A stretch of 64,000 bases of DNA from Euryodendron excelsum (Eukaryota; Streptophyta; Magnoliopsida; Ericales; Pentaphylacaceae): positions 12,422,001 through 12,486,000 of the forward strand of contig CM065392.1 of assembly GCA_033060915.1 (NCBI GenBank). The letters run 5' to 3'. Shown here piece after piece: positions 25,111 through 35,033 of the stretch. The notes below the pieces were generated by a model that made no database searches, had not been told where the DNA came from, and saw nothing but the letters and a program-made list of their open reading frames with translations. Position 1 is the stretch's first letter. Each line of letters begins with the position of its first letter. The translations under genes were made by a program, and so were the position numbers.

Positions 25111-26961
25111 TCAAAGATCAAAGTTAATATCTGGGTCAAAATCTCCAATACCTAGCTCAAGAGGAGGCAACCGACTACTCGAGGCACCAGCATCCTACAG
25201 AGAAGAAAGAGCCTAAATCAGCAAAGCAGATGAGTAACTAAGCAACGTCAGAACAAAAGGAGAAAAATGACAACATATCCCGCTACCTCCCATCTGAGCC
25301 AATCGTACGGTCAAAGTAGCTACCTCAACCTGGAATTGGTCTCTCTCCATCTGGAACTGGTCTCTCTCAGTCTGGTACCAGTCTCTCTGATCCCTCATCG
25401 CAGTGAACTCGGCCTGGGGCACATATCCTCCGGCCTGATGCCATAAGTCAACCACCTCCTAGCCAACAACTTAACCTCTTTCCACCACCTCAAACTAGGT
25501 AAAGGCGCCTACAGAATGAGCCCTAAAATGTGTGGAGCAATCAGTCTCTGGAGGAAGCAAAAAAACAGCACCCGACTGACGCTCCTGATACGGAATAGGA
25601 ATTCTCTCGACCAAAGTTCCAAACATATACTCAGGTGGATCCCCAGCTGACTGGAACTTCTCATGGAACTGACGGCAATGCCGGTCTCCTAGATAAGGCT
25701 CCTAAGACTCATCGCTCAGAAAGAAAACCCTCGATAGAGACATCAGGACTAGATATCTGACCGTCTCATAGTGAATTGATCCAATAAAGGGCCGCCACAT
25801 TACATCTCTCGCCTCTATAAACTCCAGGTTTGCCCGTAGCATCACAAAGTTAGTGATCTCAGATTGGTGGGCCATCTAATTATGAGCCTATCTCAAGGCC
25901 TAGGGATAAAGATCAGTCTCTACTACCTCTGGACGACGGACCGACAAGTACTCATAGCTCCACCAGACCAGAAAGGGCCAAAATCTAGTCACACTACCCC
26001 AAGGGGAGGAAGTCCAGACTCGCATAGAGAAAGACCCCTATTCTAGCTTTGATAAGGCTCCCAAGTCGGCTACGACACTCACCAATAAAAAAGGAACGAT
26101 GAACTTGTTGTCATTGCAGAAGCAGCTAAAGATTGTGTACAAAACAAGTCATTGCCTTATAATATCTCGTCACTCAGGGGGTAGCTCAACAAAAAAGGTA
26201 CTTTCGTCTCGACTGAGCAAAGAAATCAGAAAAGCTGAACGGTCAGGAGGTGGTAGGTCCAATAAAGCACAAGCATCGACTCTGCTGACTGGCTGCAAAG
26301 TGATCTAATGGTCGACAAAAGAAACTCCCATAATAATGGCCCAATCCAACAGAGTAGGACCCAACTCAAAACCCACAAAGTGGAAGGTACCCGTCTAGTC
26401 ACACCACCTCTCGATTAATGCCAGCACCAAATGTCGATTCAAGCGGTTAGCCTATAATCCCTTAAATGCTCCAAACCCAATCTCTACCAAGCAGGCACGA
26501 TAAGATGGAGCGGCTCCCTGCATAATGCTGAAAGCTAGATAGACAACCCCTCTAAAGGATGTATATACTCGGGAAGGAGGCAAGTGTTGTCGAAAGTACA
26601 CATTGGGGTGGTAGGCAAGGTCCCCCAATGGCGGAATGTTTGGTACCTCCAAATCTCCCAAATTAGCATCCGTTTGCCTGTGTCTCGAAGAAGCCCTCCC
26701 GTAACCAGTCACACAGTCTCTGAGGCTCAATACCTCCTCCTCAGCATCCATCTCTCCCTCAAAAGCCTGCTTGACTGGAGGGAAAAGATCAACTGGAGGC
26801 ATACTCCTCCTCCTGTTATAACTAGTGGACGTTCGACTAGCTAACCTGCGACTACCCCTAGAATGGCTAGAATTACCAACAGAATTTGTACGAGCTCCTT
26901 TCCCCGATCGGCGCTTCCTCTCAGAACCGTCGTCCACTCGCGTCTGCATCTTGAAAGTCAA
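25111..26961 (-). pseudogene. Antisense ORF encoding a plant mobile domain (PMD)-like protein, decayed
   Basis: On the minus strand the frame opens at 26961; a second Met is 12 bases in. The first 60 residues are Arg/Ser-rich with nuclear-localisation-like clusters (ERKRRSGKG, YNRRRS). About 170 codons in comes a stop at 26452-26454, and in the same frame the PMD signature continues: HLVLALIERW, TGTFHFVGFELGPTLLDW. These match the 'ERW..tTFH...E..PTL.D' pattern of plant mobile domain / aminotransferase-like proteins. Several more stops follow. Near the C-terminus is a heptad-like coiled coil (25300-25400; repeats of RDQRDWYQTERDQFQMERDQ). A probable intron at 25195-25286 precedes an acidic tail ending at 25111. 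PMD proteins occur as host silencing factors (MAIL1/MAIN) and as ORFs carried by retrotransposons and MULEs. Here the gene lies opposite to gag. Confidence 0.75.
25195..25286 (-). other. Putative intron in antisense PMD ORF
   Basis: On the minus strand, GGAG|GTAGCGG opens a 92-bp T-rich segment ending CTTCTCTGTAG|GATGCTGG. The sequence after it reads as an acidic C-terminal tail (DAGASSSRLPPLELGIGDFD) to a stop at 25111-25113. As it stands, the splice leaves the two sides one base out of phase, so either an indel has occurred or the exact site differs. Confidence 0.4.
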
Positions 26962-27099
26962 ATCAAGGTAAGGACGCCAATGTATGGTATGTATAATTCA
27001 AAAGGCAAGAGGTATTAAAAAAAGAGAGAAAAGAAAGGAAAAAAAAGGATACACCATAAAACACAAAAGGAAAAAAGAAGAAGAGAAAAAAATGAAAAG

Positions 27100-27425
27100 A
27101 ATTCAAGTTTCGAGTCAAAATGAATTTTCTACACATTTTGTTTTAAAAATCTAAGTTTCAAGTCAAAATGACTTTTTTGCACATTTTATCTTCAAAAATT
27201 CAAGTTTTGAGTCAAAATAAATTTTCTATACATTTTGTCTTCAAAAATTCAAGTTTCAAGTCAAAATGAATTTTGTACACATTTTGTCTTCAAAAAATTT
27301 AAGTTTCGAGTCAAAATGAATTTTCTACACATTTTGTTTTAAAAAAATTCAAGTTTCGAGTCAAAATGAGTTTTCTAAACATTTTGCTTTCGAGTATTCA
27401 CATTTTCAAGTCAAAACAAATTTGC
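27100..27425. repeat. Seven tandem copies of a ~49-50 bp repeat
   Basis: Copies of AAGTTTCGAGTCAAAATGAA followed by TTTTCTACACATTTTGT start at 27105, 27153, 27202, 27252, 27301, 27351 and about 27402, the last being weaker. They lie about 140 bp upstream of the antisense ORF start, and in the 3' untranslated part of the sense element. 3'-UTR tandem repeats are a known trait of Tat-lineage elements. Confidence 0.85.
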
Positions 27426-29194
27426 TACATGTTTTGTCCGAATTTCAAATCAAAATAATTTCTAAGCTTTTTCCTTCTAAAAGTTTATCTCAAAAATCAA
27501 TTCATAGGTATTTTAACCTTCCCTTTCTAAAGTTATTTCAAAATCAAAATCCAAAGTTGTTTCAAAATTAATTCTCAAAGGGTTTCAATCAAAATACATC
27601 TCAAAACTTTTCTAAGATTTTTCTTCAAAAGATTTCTATTCCAATCCAGTTTTAAGGTTTTCTAAAAATTATTCTTCCAAAAAGTCTTCTTCAAAATCAA
27701 TGCTAAAAAATTTTCAAGATTTCAATCCTAAAAAATTCCTCTTTCCAAAGTTTTTATCAGTTTTGAAATTTTCTAAACCCCAAAATTTATTTTCAAAATT
27801 TCCAAAGTGTTTCCCTCAAAAGTTTTATCCAAAATTCTGTTTTCAAAAAATTGTTTCCTAACTTTTTTTCAATAGTTTTACGAGTCCCCGAATTTCTCAG
27901 GGCTTTCTTTGTCAAAAAGGTCTCACTTCCAAAGATTTTACCTCTTTTTCCTTGAAAAAGATTTCATTTCAATATTTCTAACTCTTTCCTTATTTCGAAA
28001 AGTTCTTCCCAACTTTCTCAAGGTTTTCTCTGCAAAAAGGCCCCACCTTCAAAAAGTTTTATATCTTTTTCCTTCAAAATGATTTTATTTCAAAAATTTT
28101 CCAACCCCTTTCCTTAATTTTGAAAAATTTTGGCAGAACCTCATTTATAAATGGTCCTTACAACACTCACAATTTTTCCATAAAACACAAACTGGGTACA
28201 CCATAGTATCACAAGCACACGTTATGGACAAATACAAGAGAATCAATGCACATTTTCAAGGTTTTCAAAATTTTCAACATAGGTCATATTTTTCAAAAAT
28301 TCAAGGGTTTTCAAAATTATTGCAAAAATCTTTCAAAGTTACTTCAAATATTTTCTAAATTTTTTTCATATTTTTCTAATTGTCAAATTTAAATATTTTC
28401 ATCAATTTCTCAATTTTTTAATTTTTTGAAAAATAGAAAATTCAAAAAGTTTTCAGAAAATCACAAAATTTCATACGGTTACTCAACATATTTTTCTAAG
28501 GCAGATGATACAAAAATCTAGTCAAAAAATGCAACACCCATAGCTGTAGGATTAAATTTTTAATTCTTGCAAAAATCCATTTTGCACAAACATCTCAAAA
28601 TTGTCAAAACTATATTAGAAGAGCATCAAAACATGAAAACAACATCACCAGAGTGTTCAAAACACATCAAAACAGTAATTTTGACTATTTGCACGACTCA
28701 AACGGAGTTCTACACATCAAAATCAACACAAAATAAAAAACTCACTTGTTGGAGTTTTTCGGCAAAATCTTCTTCTCTAGCGACTATTCTGATGACGGTG
28801 ACTACTTTCGGCAACTCTCCAAGGTCCCCCAAGCCCACTCTTTCAATGTCCTAGGGTCCTTGTAAAAACTCGAGAAAAACTCTGATCACTTTGTTCTTTT
28901 TCTCACAAACCTGTAAGCCTCGAACCAAAAAACTTTCTGATTTTGACTCTCAGGCCTGGCACCACTAGCAGTGGTGCCAAGGCATTTTTAAGCCTAGTGC
29001 CACTACTAGTGGCGCCACAGTTAAATTCTGAGCAATTTTGCCCTTTTCTCGCCAAAATTCGATTCCAATTGCCCTCTTGGGCCAAATCACCATTTTCAAG
29101 CTCCAGTTTTCAAAATTTTTTAAATTTTATCCCTTTGATTGCCTCGCGGTCAACATGGGATTCTTACTCTATCCTTTTTTGCCTTTCACAAATA
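27426..29194. other. 3' non-coding part of the gag/PMD element
   Basis: Low-complexity T/C/A-rich DNA is built of TTTTCAAAA-like phrases. Near its end, 28951-29023 holds two nearby inverted repeats: GGCACCACTAGCAGTGGTGCC and GTGCCACTACTAGTGGCGCC. No coding frame was found; those at 28567-29373 are fortuitous. Confidence 0.55.
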
Positions 29195-29216
29195 AAGATA
29201 GAAGAAGAAGGACAGT
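29195..29216 (+). other. Purine-rich tract before 3' LTR
   Basis: AGATAGAAGAAGAAGGACAG ends a few bases before the TGTAAGCACC start of the LTR, the expected place for the plus-strand primer. Confidence 0.55.
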
Positions 29217-32200
29217 TGTAAGCACCCCATTTTTGTCAACTCGGCAATCTCTGGTCCGACTGGACTCACATTCAAACCGACATAGGCACATTCAAGTCAA
29301 AACCAGTTCTCTAGACTTAATCCAATCAATCAATCACTTCGCGGGCCTACCGGGCTCAATAGAGGCAAAATGACCAAAATGCCCTTGGGGCATTGCTTGA
29401 TCCATTTTCAATTGACACGTCTTCCTAAAGAACGATAAGTCCCTATTTCAACCTTAATTTTAGTTTTTATTCTAGTCCAGACCAATCAAACCAAAAAAGG
29501 CACGTCTTTCAAGAAAGTTAATCCCTTAGACAGTAAGTCCATTCAGTCTGGCACGTTTATCGAAAAAACTACTCGAAACGATAAGTCCCTTCAAACCCGT
29601 CGACCGGGATGGAACCCAAGTTCCCGAGATGGTAGAATGGTTCACTTCTGGCGCCTGTTAGCCGGCCAATATAGAATGTTCGTTATCTGACATGTCTTTT
29701 GAGAAAGTTAATCCCTCAGACGATAAGTCCATCTAGCAGCTTCTCGAGATAAGGCAGTCTGTGGAATGAACGCTCCCTGTTAGAGTGGCAAAAACACTCG
29801 TAAACATCATAACCGTTAGAGTGGCGGAAATACTTGTTAACAAGTCGACGTTAGGAATCGCCAATAAACCCCCTTTGTCACGAGATCGACCTCGCCTCTT
29901 GGCTGTGACACGTTTATCAAAGGACAGGATACTTTTGGAAACCAACTCGTCACACACAGTTAGAGTGGCGGAAACACTCAAAACCCAGGTCAACACCAGT
30001 GCCTACAAGCCTATTCTGGTGAAAAATGACCAAACTACCCCTTGGGCCTTTCTGGCAAGCTTCTTGAAAAAGTTCCTAAGTCCTCAGAGCAGTAAGTCCA
30101 CCTTTCTAAGATTGTCCCAAAGAAAATCCGACATGTTCATATGCCTTCCAGTCGGTTCCGGATCAATTCCGAGACTATCCGGTCAAAATGACTATTTTAC
30201 CACTAGGCATCTCATTGCCTCTAGAAATCACATCGGTTTTGGGTATCAAATCGGTAACCTCCTGAGGATGTTTCCATTAGTATTCTCAACCTTTTAACAC
30301 CTTTTTGAATCATTCTAAGTCCATCCAGCAAAACCTGTGCAAAATGACCGTTTTGCCCTTAATGGGTTGATCGCTTTTTCCAACCATAATGGCTCTAGGT
30401 ATCAAACCGGTAACCCCTCAGAACACTCTCACTAGTGTTTCTAGCCTTCAAGCCTTCTCACGATGTCACTCTGAGTTTATTCCGATGTTTTTCTGGTTTA
30501 AATGACCATTTTACCCCTAATAGGCTGGTTAACTTGTTCAACTATTCTAGTATTGTTTCTTAAGCTAGTTATCACTGGGACACTCTCTCGGGGGTTCAAG
30601 TCCATTCTTGACCAAGTCTGGTTACTCGGAACCTTCTGGATCATTCTCAGACTTTTTAGAGTTACTCCTACTAGAGTCAAGCCAAAAATTGCGCGGTAGT
30701 CACTAAGACAAGCGCCCAAATCTTTTGCTTTGCGTATCAAGGGTCGAAAGATACATTTCTTGCCACCTTAAATCTTTCCTAAGTGGCTGGCACCACTGCC
30801 AATAATTGGCCTGGCGCCAATGAGATTTTTACCCTGGCGCCACTGCAATAGTCGCCAAGGTGGTTTTGTTTGCTTATAAATATAAACCCTCCCCCTTCGT
30901 GAAAGAGGTCCAAAAATACAGTCCAGAAACTCTGTCTCTTTAAATTCAAAACTCAAAGTCTCTCCAAACCCAAGCCCTCTCAGCCTCTTCAAGTCTTAGC
31001 CTTCATACACTCAAACCCTAGCCTCTATACACCTTATACACTTAAACACAAGCCTTTAAAGCCTCTATTGAAGACTCAAAGTGTTGCAACTTCAAAGCTC
31101 TCAAGGTTCAAGTAAAGTAAAGCAAACAAGTCAAGCAAAGTAAGAATAAGACGAGGTTGGCTTTCGATTTATTTTTATATAATCCCCTCTCTCTCTTCTC
31201 TTTCCTAACCCGGTTGGGTTTTCTTCTATTTTAATCCCTATTTTCTACCTCCCTTTCTTGCATGCTTGAAATAAGGGACTTCCCGGTTTATGTCTAGGAA
31301 GGACTATTGTAAGTTACCATGCTAGGTGCTTTCTTCTAGTTCAACCTTTGATGGTGTGGGTTTGGCCCCCTTGATTATGTGGTGAAGCCTAGCCTTGTAT
31401 GTTCATGATCCTAAAGTGATTCTAGCGATTCCATGGTAAGGGTTATTTTAGGAAAGTGTTATGTTCAACGTGACTATCAAGATCCAAACTTTGGGTGTAA
31501 ACCCTAAATTGTTTTCATCAAAATCACAGTCTTAAGATGATTCTAGCCATTCCATGGTTAGGGTGGTTTTAAGAAAGTGTGATATTCAATGTGATCATAT
31601 TGGTCCATATTTCAAATCCTTGTTGTTTCAAAATCATAACTCTAGAATAGTTCTAATTTTTTGTTGGTTAGAATCGTTTTAGGGACGTGAGATATTTAAG
31701 AGACTTGTAAAATCCATATTCAAGCCTCTTTCCAAATTATTTTTCAAATCTACTTCCTAAAGACTTTTTTCAAACTTCTTCCTAAAAACTTTTTTCAACA
31801 ATTTACTTTCTAAAAACTCTTTTCAAAGATCTTTTTTTTAAAAACTCTTTTTCTTGGAGTCCAGGTCAAGCCCTAGAATCCATGATTAGAAAACCCTAGT
31901 TCCCTTTCCTAAAATCATGATGTCTTATTTTGCCTCAAATCATAGGTTTTTGAAACTATTTTCTACATCAAATCTTAGATCTCCAAAACCTCTTTTTCTA
32001 CACCAAATCATAGATTTCCAAATCCATGATTTTTTAAAACTTAACCTTTCCAATTCCATGTCAAATCTAATCTTCTTATTTAGGAGACTAAATCCAATCC
32101 TCCAATTTTAAAAATAAAATAAAATCTAATCTTCAGTTTTAGGAAATAAGAATGAATCTTTCCCAATTTCAAATATTTCCTAATTCTAGTCATTCCTAAT

Positions 32201-33574
32201 TCAAACCTTTTCTAATTTCAAACATTTCCAAATCTCAACTTTCAAAATTTCAACTTATCGAATCTTTTCAAATTTCAAATCATTTCAAAGTTTAAACCTT
32301 TCTAAATTCAAAACTTTTCAAATTCAAATCTTTCCAAAATCAAAACTTTCCTAAAATAGAACTTTCTTATTTTGAAACTTTCTTAATTCAAAGCTTTCTT
32401 AAAACCAATCTTTCCTAAACCCTAACTTTCGAAGTTCTTTCAAATCAAATAATCAAGTCAAATTTTTACAAGGCTTTCCAAGTCAAGTGTTTCTAAATCA
32501 AATGAAATCCTTTCCACATCGTTCTTAAATCCAACTTTCCTAATTCGGAACTTTCTAAAATCAAACTTTTCAAGTCTAAATCAAATCTTTCTAATTCAAT
32601 TACATGCTCCAACCTTAGATTACCTAAACCCTAGGAGGCCTAAACCCTAAGTTCAACCCTAACCCTAAAGTCAGGAAGCTTTCACTCTTTTCTAAAAAAA
32701 TATGGTTTTTAAACTTCAATTTAAGTCCAGATGTTTTTAAAACACAACTCAATCTTTCCAAATCGAATTCTAGTTCTACTCCTCAAGTTCAATTTCAAAC
32801 CAAAGCTCAATTTTAAATCTTCAAGTTCAATTTCAAATCAAAATCAATTTCAAGTTCGATTTCAAATCTTCTATTGAAAGTTACCCTCATGGGTGCGGTC
32901 ATAACCTTTTTCAAAATTTCAATTTCACAACCTTTTTTAAATTTTCAATTCCATGATCTTTTTCAAATTTCTAATTTCTATAATCTTTTTCAAACTTCAA
33001 ATCTATTTTCAAAATCAAATCTTTTTTTGCACTTGCATGTCATTCATCATATTAAACCTTTTTTCTAACGTTCTTTTCAAAGAGGATATAGTGTTGGACA
33101 TTTGATAATCGAATATTCTAATTGAATAAACCTAGGGTGAATAAACATGTAGGTACCGCAAGGGCAACGTAGGGTGATGATCTTACGATATCTTCCCTAC
33201 ACATAACCAATCTCCGAACCTAGAATTAATGTTTTCAAAGACCAAAGTGGAGTTATTTTGCAAAAACGGCTTAAATATTTTCAAAGATTGCCAAACAACC
33301 TGTTTTTAAAAAAACCCTCTCTTAAGGAAATTTTCAAAGCCTTTTCAAAAACTCTAAGTTTAATTTGTGGATTGTACTTAGTTTTAGGTGACCTAACTTA
33401 CCTTAACAAAGTTAGGTGGCAACTCCAAACTTCTTTCCAAAAGCCCTTAATCAAATCAATTTCAAGTTCAAACCTAGTTGCACTCGTCCTTCTAGGAGGA
33501 TGAGTTCTAATGAGAGAGCACTGTTTTTTTCTTGCTTGTTAGTTTTCTCGAGTGCAAAAAATCGGGGCGCAACA
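29217..33574 (+). mobile_element. 3' LTR of gag/PMD Ogre/Tat-like element
   Basis: It starts TGTAAGCACCCCATTTTTG and ends GGGGCGCAACA. It is alignable by eye with 16026-19796, but it has an extra block around 30000-30780 and many substitutions. A TATA box lies at 30875-30886, preceded by the paired GGCGCCA motifs at 30784-30860. The open frames here are accidental; the same LTR DNA is open in different frames in its copies. Confidence 0.75.
30875..30886 (+). promoter_or_regulatory. TATA box of the 3' LTR
   Basis: TATAAATATAAA in the context TTTGCTTATAAATATAAACC lies about 1.66 kb into the LTR. It is immediately downstream of self-complementary GGCGCCACT-type motifs. Confidence 0.55.
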
Positions 33575-34677
33575 ACAAGTTCACAAGAGCATTTCCAATC
33601 CAAACTCTACCTCCAATATTTTCAAAACAAGACTTTAAAACATTTTAAAAACTCCCTTAAGTTATTCCAAAACCTTTCTAAATCTCCATTGAGTTGTTTC
33701 AAAGTACTTCCAAAACTCCCTGGAGTTTTCTCATAACATTTCAAACTCTCTTGAGTTAATTTTCAAAAATCATTAAAATCATCTTCAGACCCAATTTCAA
33801 AAACACTTCAAACATCCCAAGTCCTACTTTAAAGGTATTTTTCTAAACTCTCAAGTTTTTTTTTTTTTTCCAAAGACCTCAAGGCGTTTTCAAACTTTTC
33901 CAAAGACCTCAATGTGTCTTCAAAGCATTCCAAAGGCTTCAATGCGTCTCTTTTCTATCGGGCTCTTACCCGAACTCCGAATGACCTGATTCTCATCAAA
34001 TGAGATACGTAGGTAGCCTAAAATGTTGCGGTCATAACCTTTATTTCAACCCAAGTTCCCTTTTCAAAACTTTCTATCAATTTAAGACTGCTATCTCAAA
34101 TCCCTTCAAAACTTTCATATTTTCAAATATCTTTTTCAAAACATACATCATGCATTATTCATCCAAAAAGTGTGACCAAATCTATTTCTCAAAATTCTAA
34201 AATAGATAATAGTAACCGTTATTCAAGTGAGTAAATTAAGGGTGATTAGACATGTATGTACCGAAAGGGCGGGTAGGGTGATGATCTTAAGATATTTTCC
34301 TTACACGTAATCAACCCCCGGGCCATAGATTTGTAGTTTCAAAGACCAACCAAAAGTTATGTTTTCACAAGGGCTTTAAAACATTTTGAAAGGTTGCTAA
34401 AAATCTCTTTTTCAAAAAACCTTCTTAAGAAGGACATTTTCAAAATAATTTCAAAAAACCTAAGTTTAATCTTCAGATTATACTCAGTTTTAGGTGACCT
34501 AACACATCTTTAACTATGTTAGGTGGTGACTCTAAAATTTTTTTCAAAAGCCTTTGTTTAAAGTTAATTTCAAGATCAAACCTAGTCGCACTCGCCCTTC
34601 TAAGAGGATGAGTTCTAACGAGAGTATCGTGCTTTTTCTCGAGCCAAAAGGGCTTGGTTAAAAATCGAGGCGCGACA
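33575..34677 (+). mobile_element. Ogre/Tat-like solo LTR, right part
   Basis: This resumes the LTR interrupted at 16025. It carries the family's conserved tail: a TTACCCGAACTCCGAATGACC block (33966-33986), GATACGTAGG, then GGGTAGGGTGATGATCTTA. It ends GAGGCGCGACA at 34677, followed by CTCGT, which pairs with CCCGT before 11806. Confidence 0.75.
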
Positions 34678-34682
34678 CTCGT

Positions 34683-35028
34683 TACCACAACCGAGTAAAA
34701 ATAATTTGCTTAAGCCTAGGTCCGAGTTGGGCCTATGCCATCACTAAAACCTTACAAAACAAGGATGGGTTTCGTGAGTTGTTGGGCCGATTTTCACCCT
34801 ACCTAAGGTGGTCTCTCTGTTGAAGTATCCTGTTGATGATACCAAAATTTCAAAAGTAAGTCTCAACTTATCTAAATTTGGAAGCTAGCCAATAAAAACT
34901 TACTAAACATGGGATAGCCTAGTGGTCAAGCATTTTCTTTTTTGCTAACCAAGTGTTTGGATCCGCTTGCGTGCACCTCAACTAATTTCGGAGTATGTCT
35001 AGTCTTCCCGTCCCACACAACTCAGGTA
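34683..35028 (+). repeat. SINE-like repeat, left portion (split by chromovirus)
   Basis: Around 34912-34990 the sequence has a TAGCCTAGTGGTCAAG stretch that fits the Pol III A-box of tRNA-derived SINEs. About 45 bp later comes GTTTGGATCC, a weak B-box. The repeat seems to continue at 48832 after the inserted chromovirus, with the ATTAT duplication marking the break. I did not find a tRNA fold, so a SINE fits better than a tRNA gene. The 34683-34900 part has no recognised feature. Confidence 0.4.
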
Positions 35029-35033
35029 ATTAT

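Larger units (their letters stand above)
16026..33574 (+). mobile_element. Non-autonomous Ogre/Tat-like retrotransposon: gag, no pol, antisense PMD ORF
   Basis: A 17.5-kb element has LTRs at 16026-19796 and 29217-33574, a PBS at 19798-19816, a decayed gag (21351-23290), an antisense ORF (26961-25111), a tandem-repeat 3' region and a purine-rich tract next to the 3' LTR. I found no reverse transcriptase, RNase H, integrase or protease between 23291 and 25110 or between 26962 and 29216, so it must have relied on an autonomous partner. It interrupts the solo LTR 11806-34677. Its flanks, AGACG (16021-16025) and ACAAG (33575-33579), match at only 3/5 positions, so the duplication is not proven. 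The LTR copies differ by many substitutions and indels, which implies an old insertion. Confidence 0.75.

Noticed and set aside
27100..27425. CRISPR array
   Set aside because: The ~50-bp repeats are directly adjacent with no unique spacers, and the sequence is plant nuclear DNA.
28903..30740. Several ORFs on both strands across the 3' LTR start
   Set aside because: They cross the LTR boundary or lie in LTR DNA that has stops at the same positions in the other copies, so no conserved protein is implied.
34909..34990. tRNA gene
   Set aside because: The A-box-like and weak B-box-like motifs are present, but I could not find matching acceptor or anticodon stems, so a SINE-like repeat fits better.
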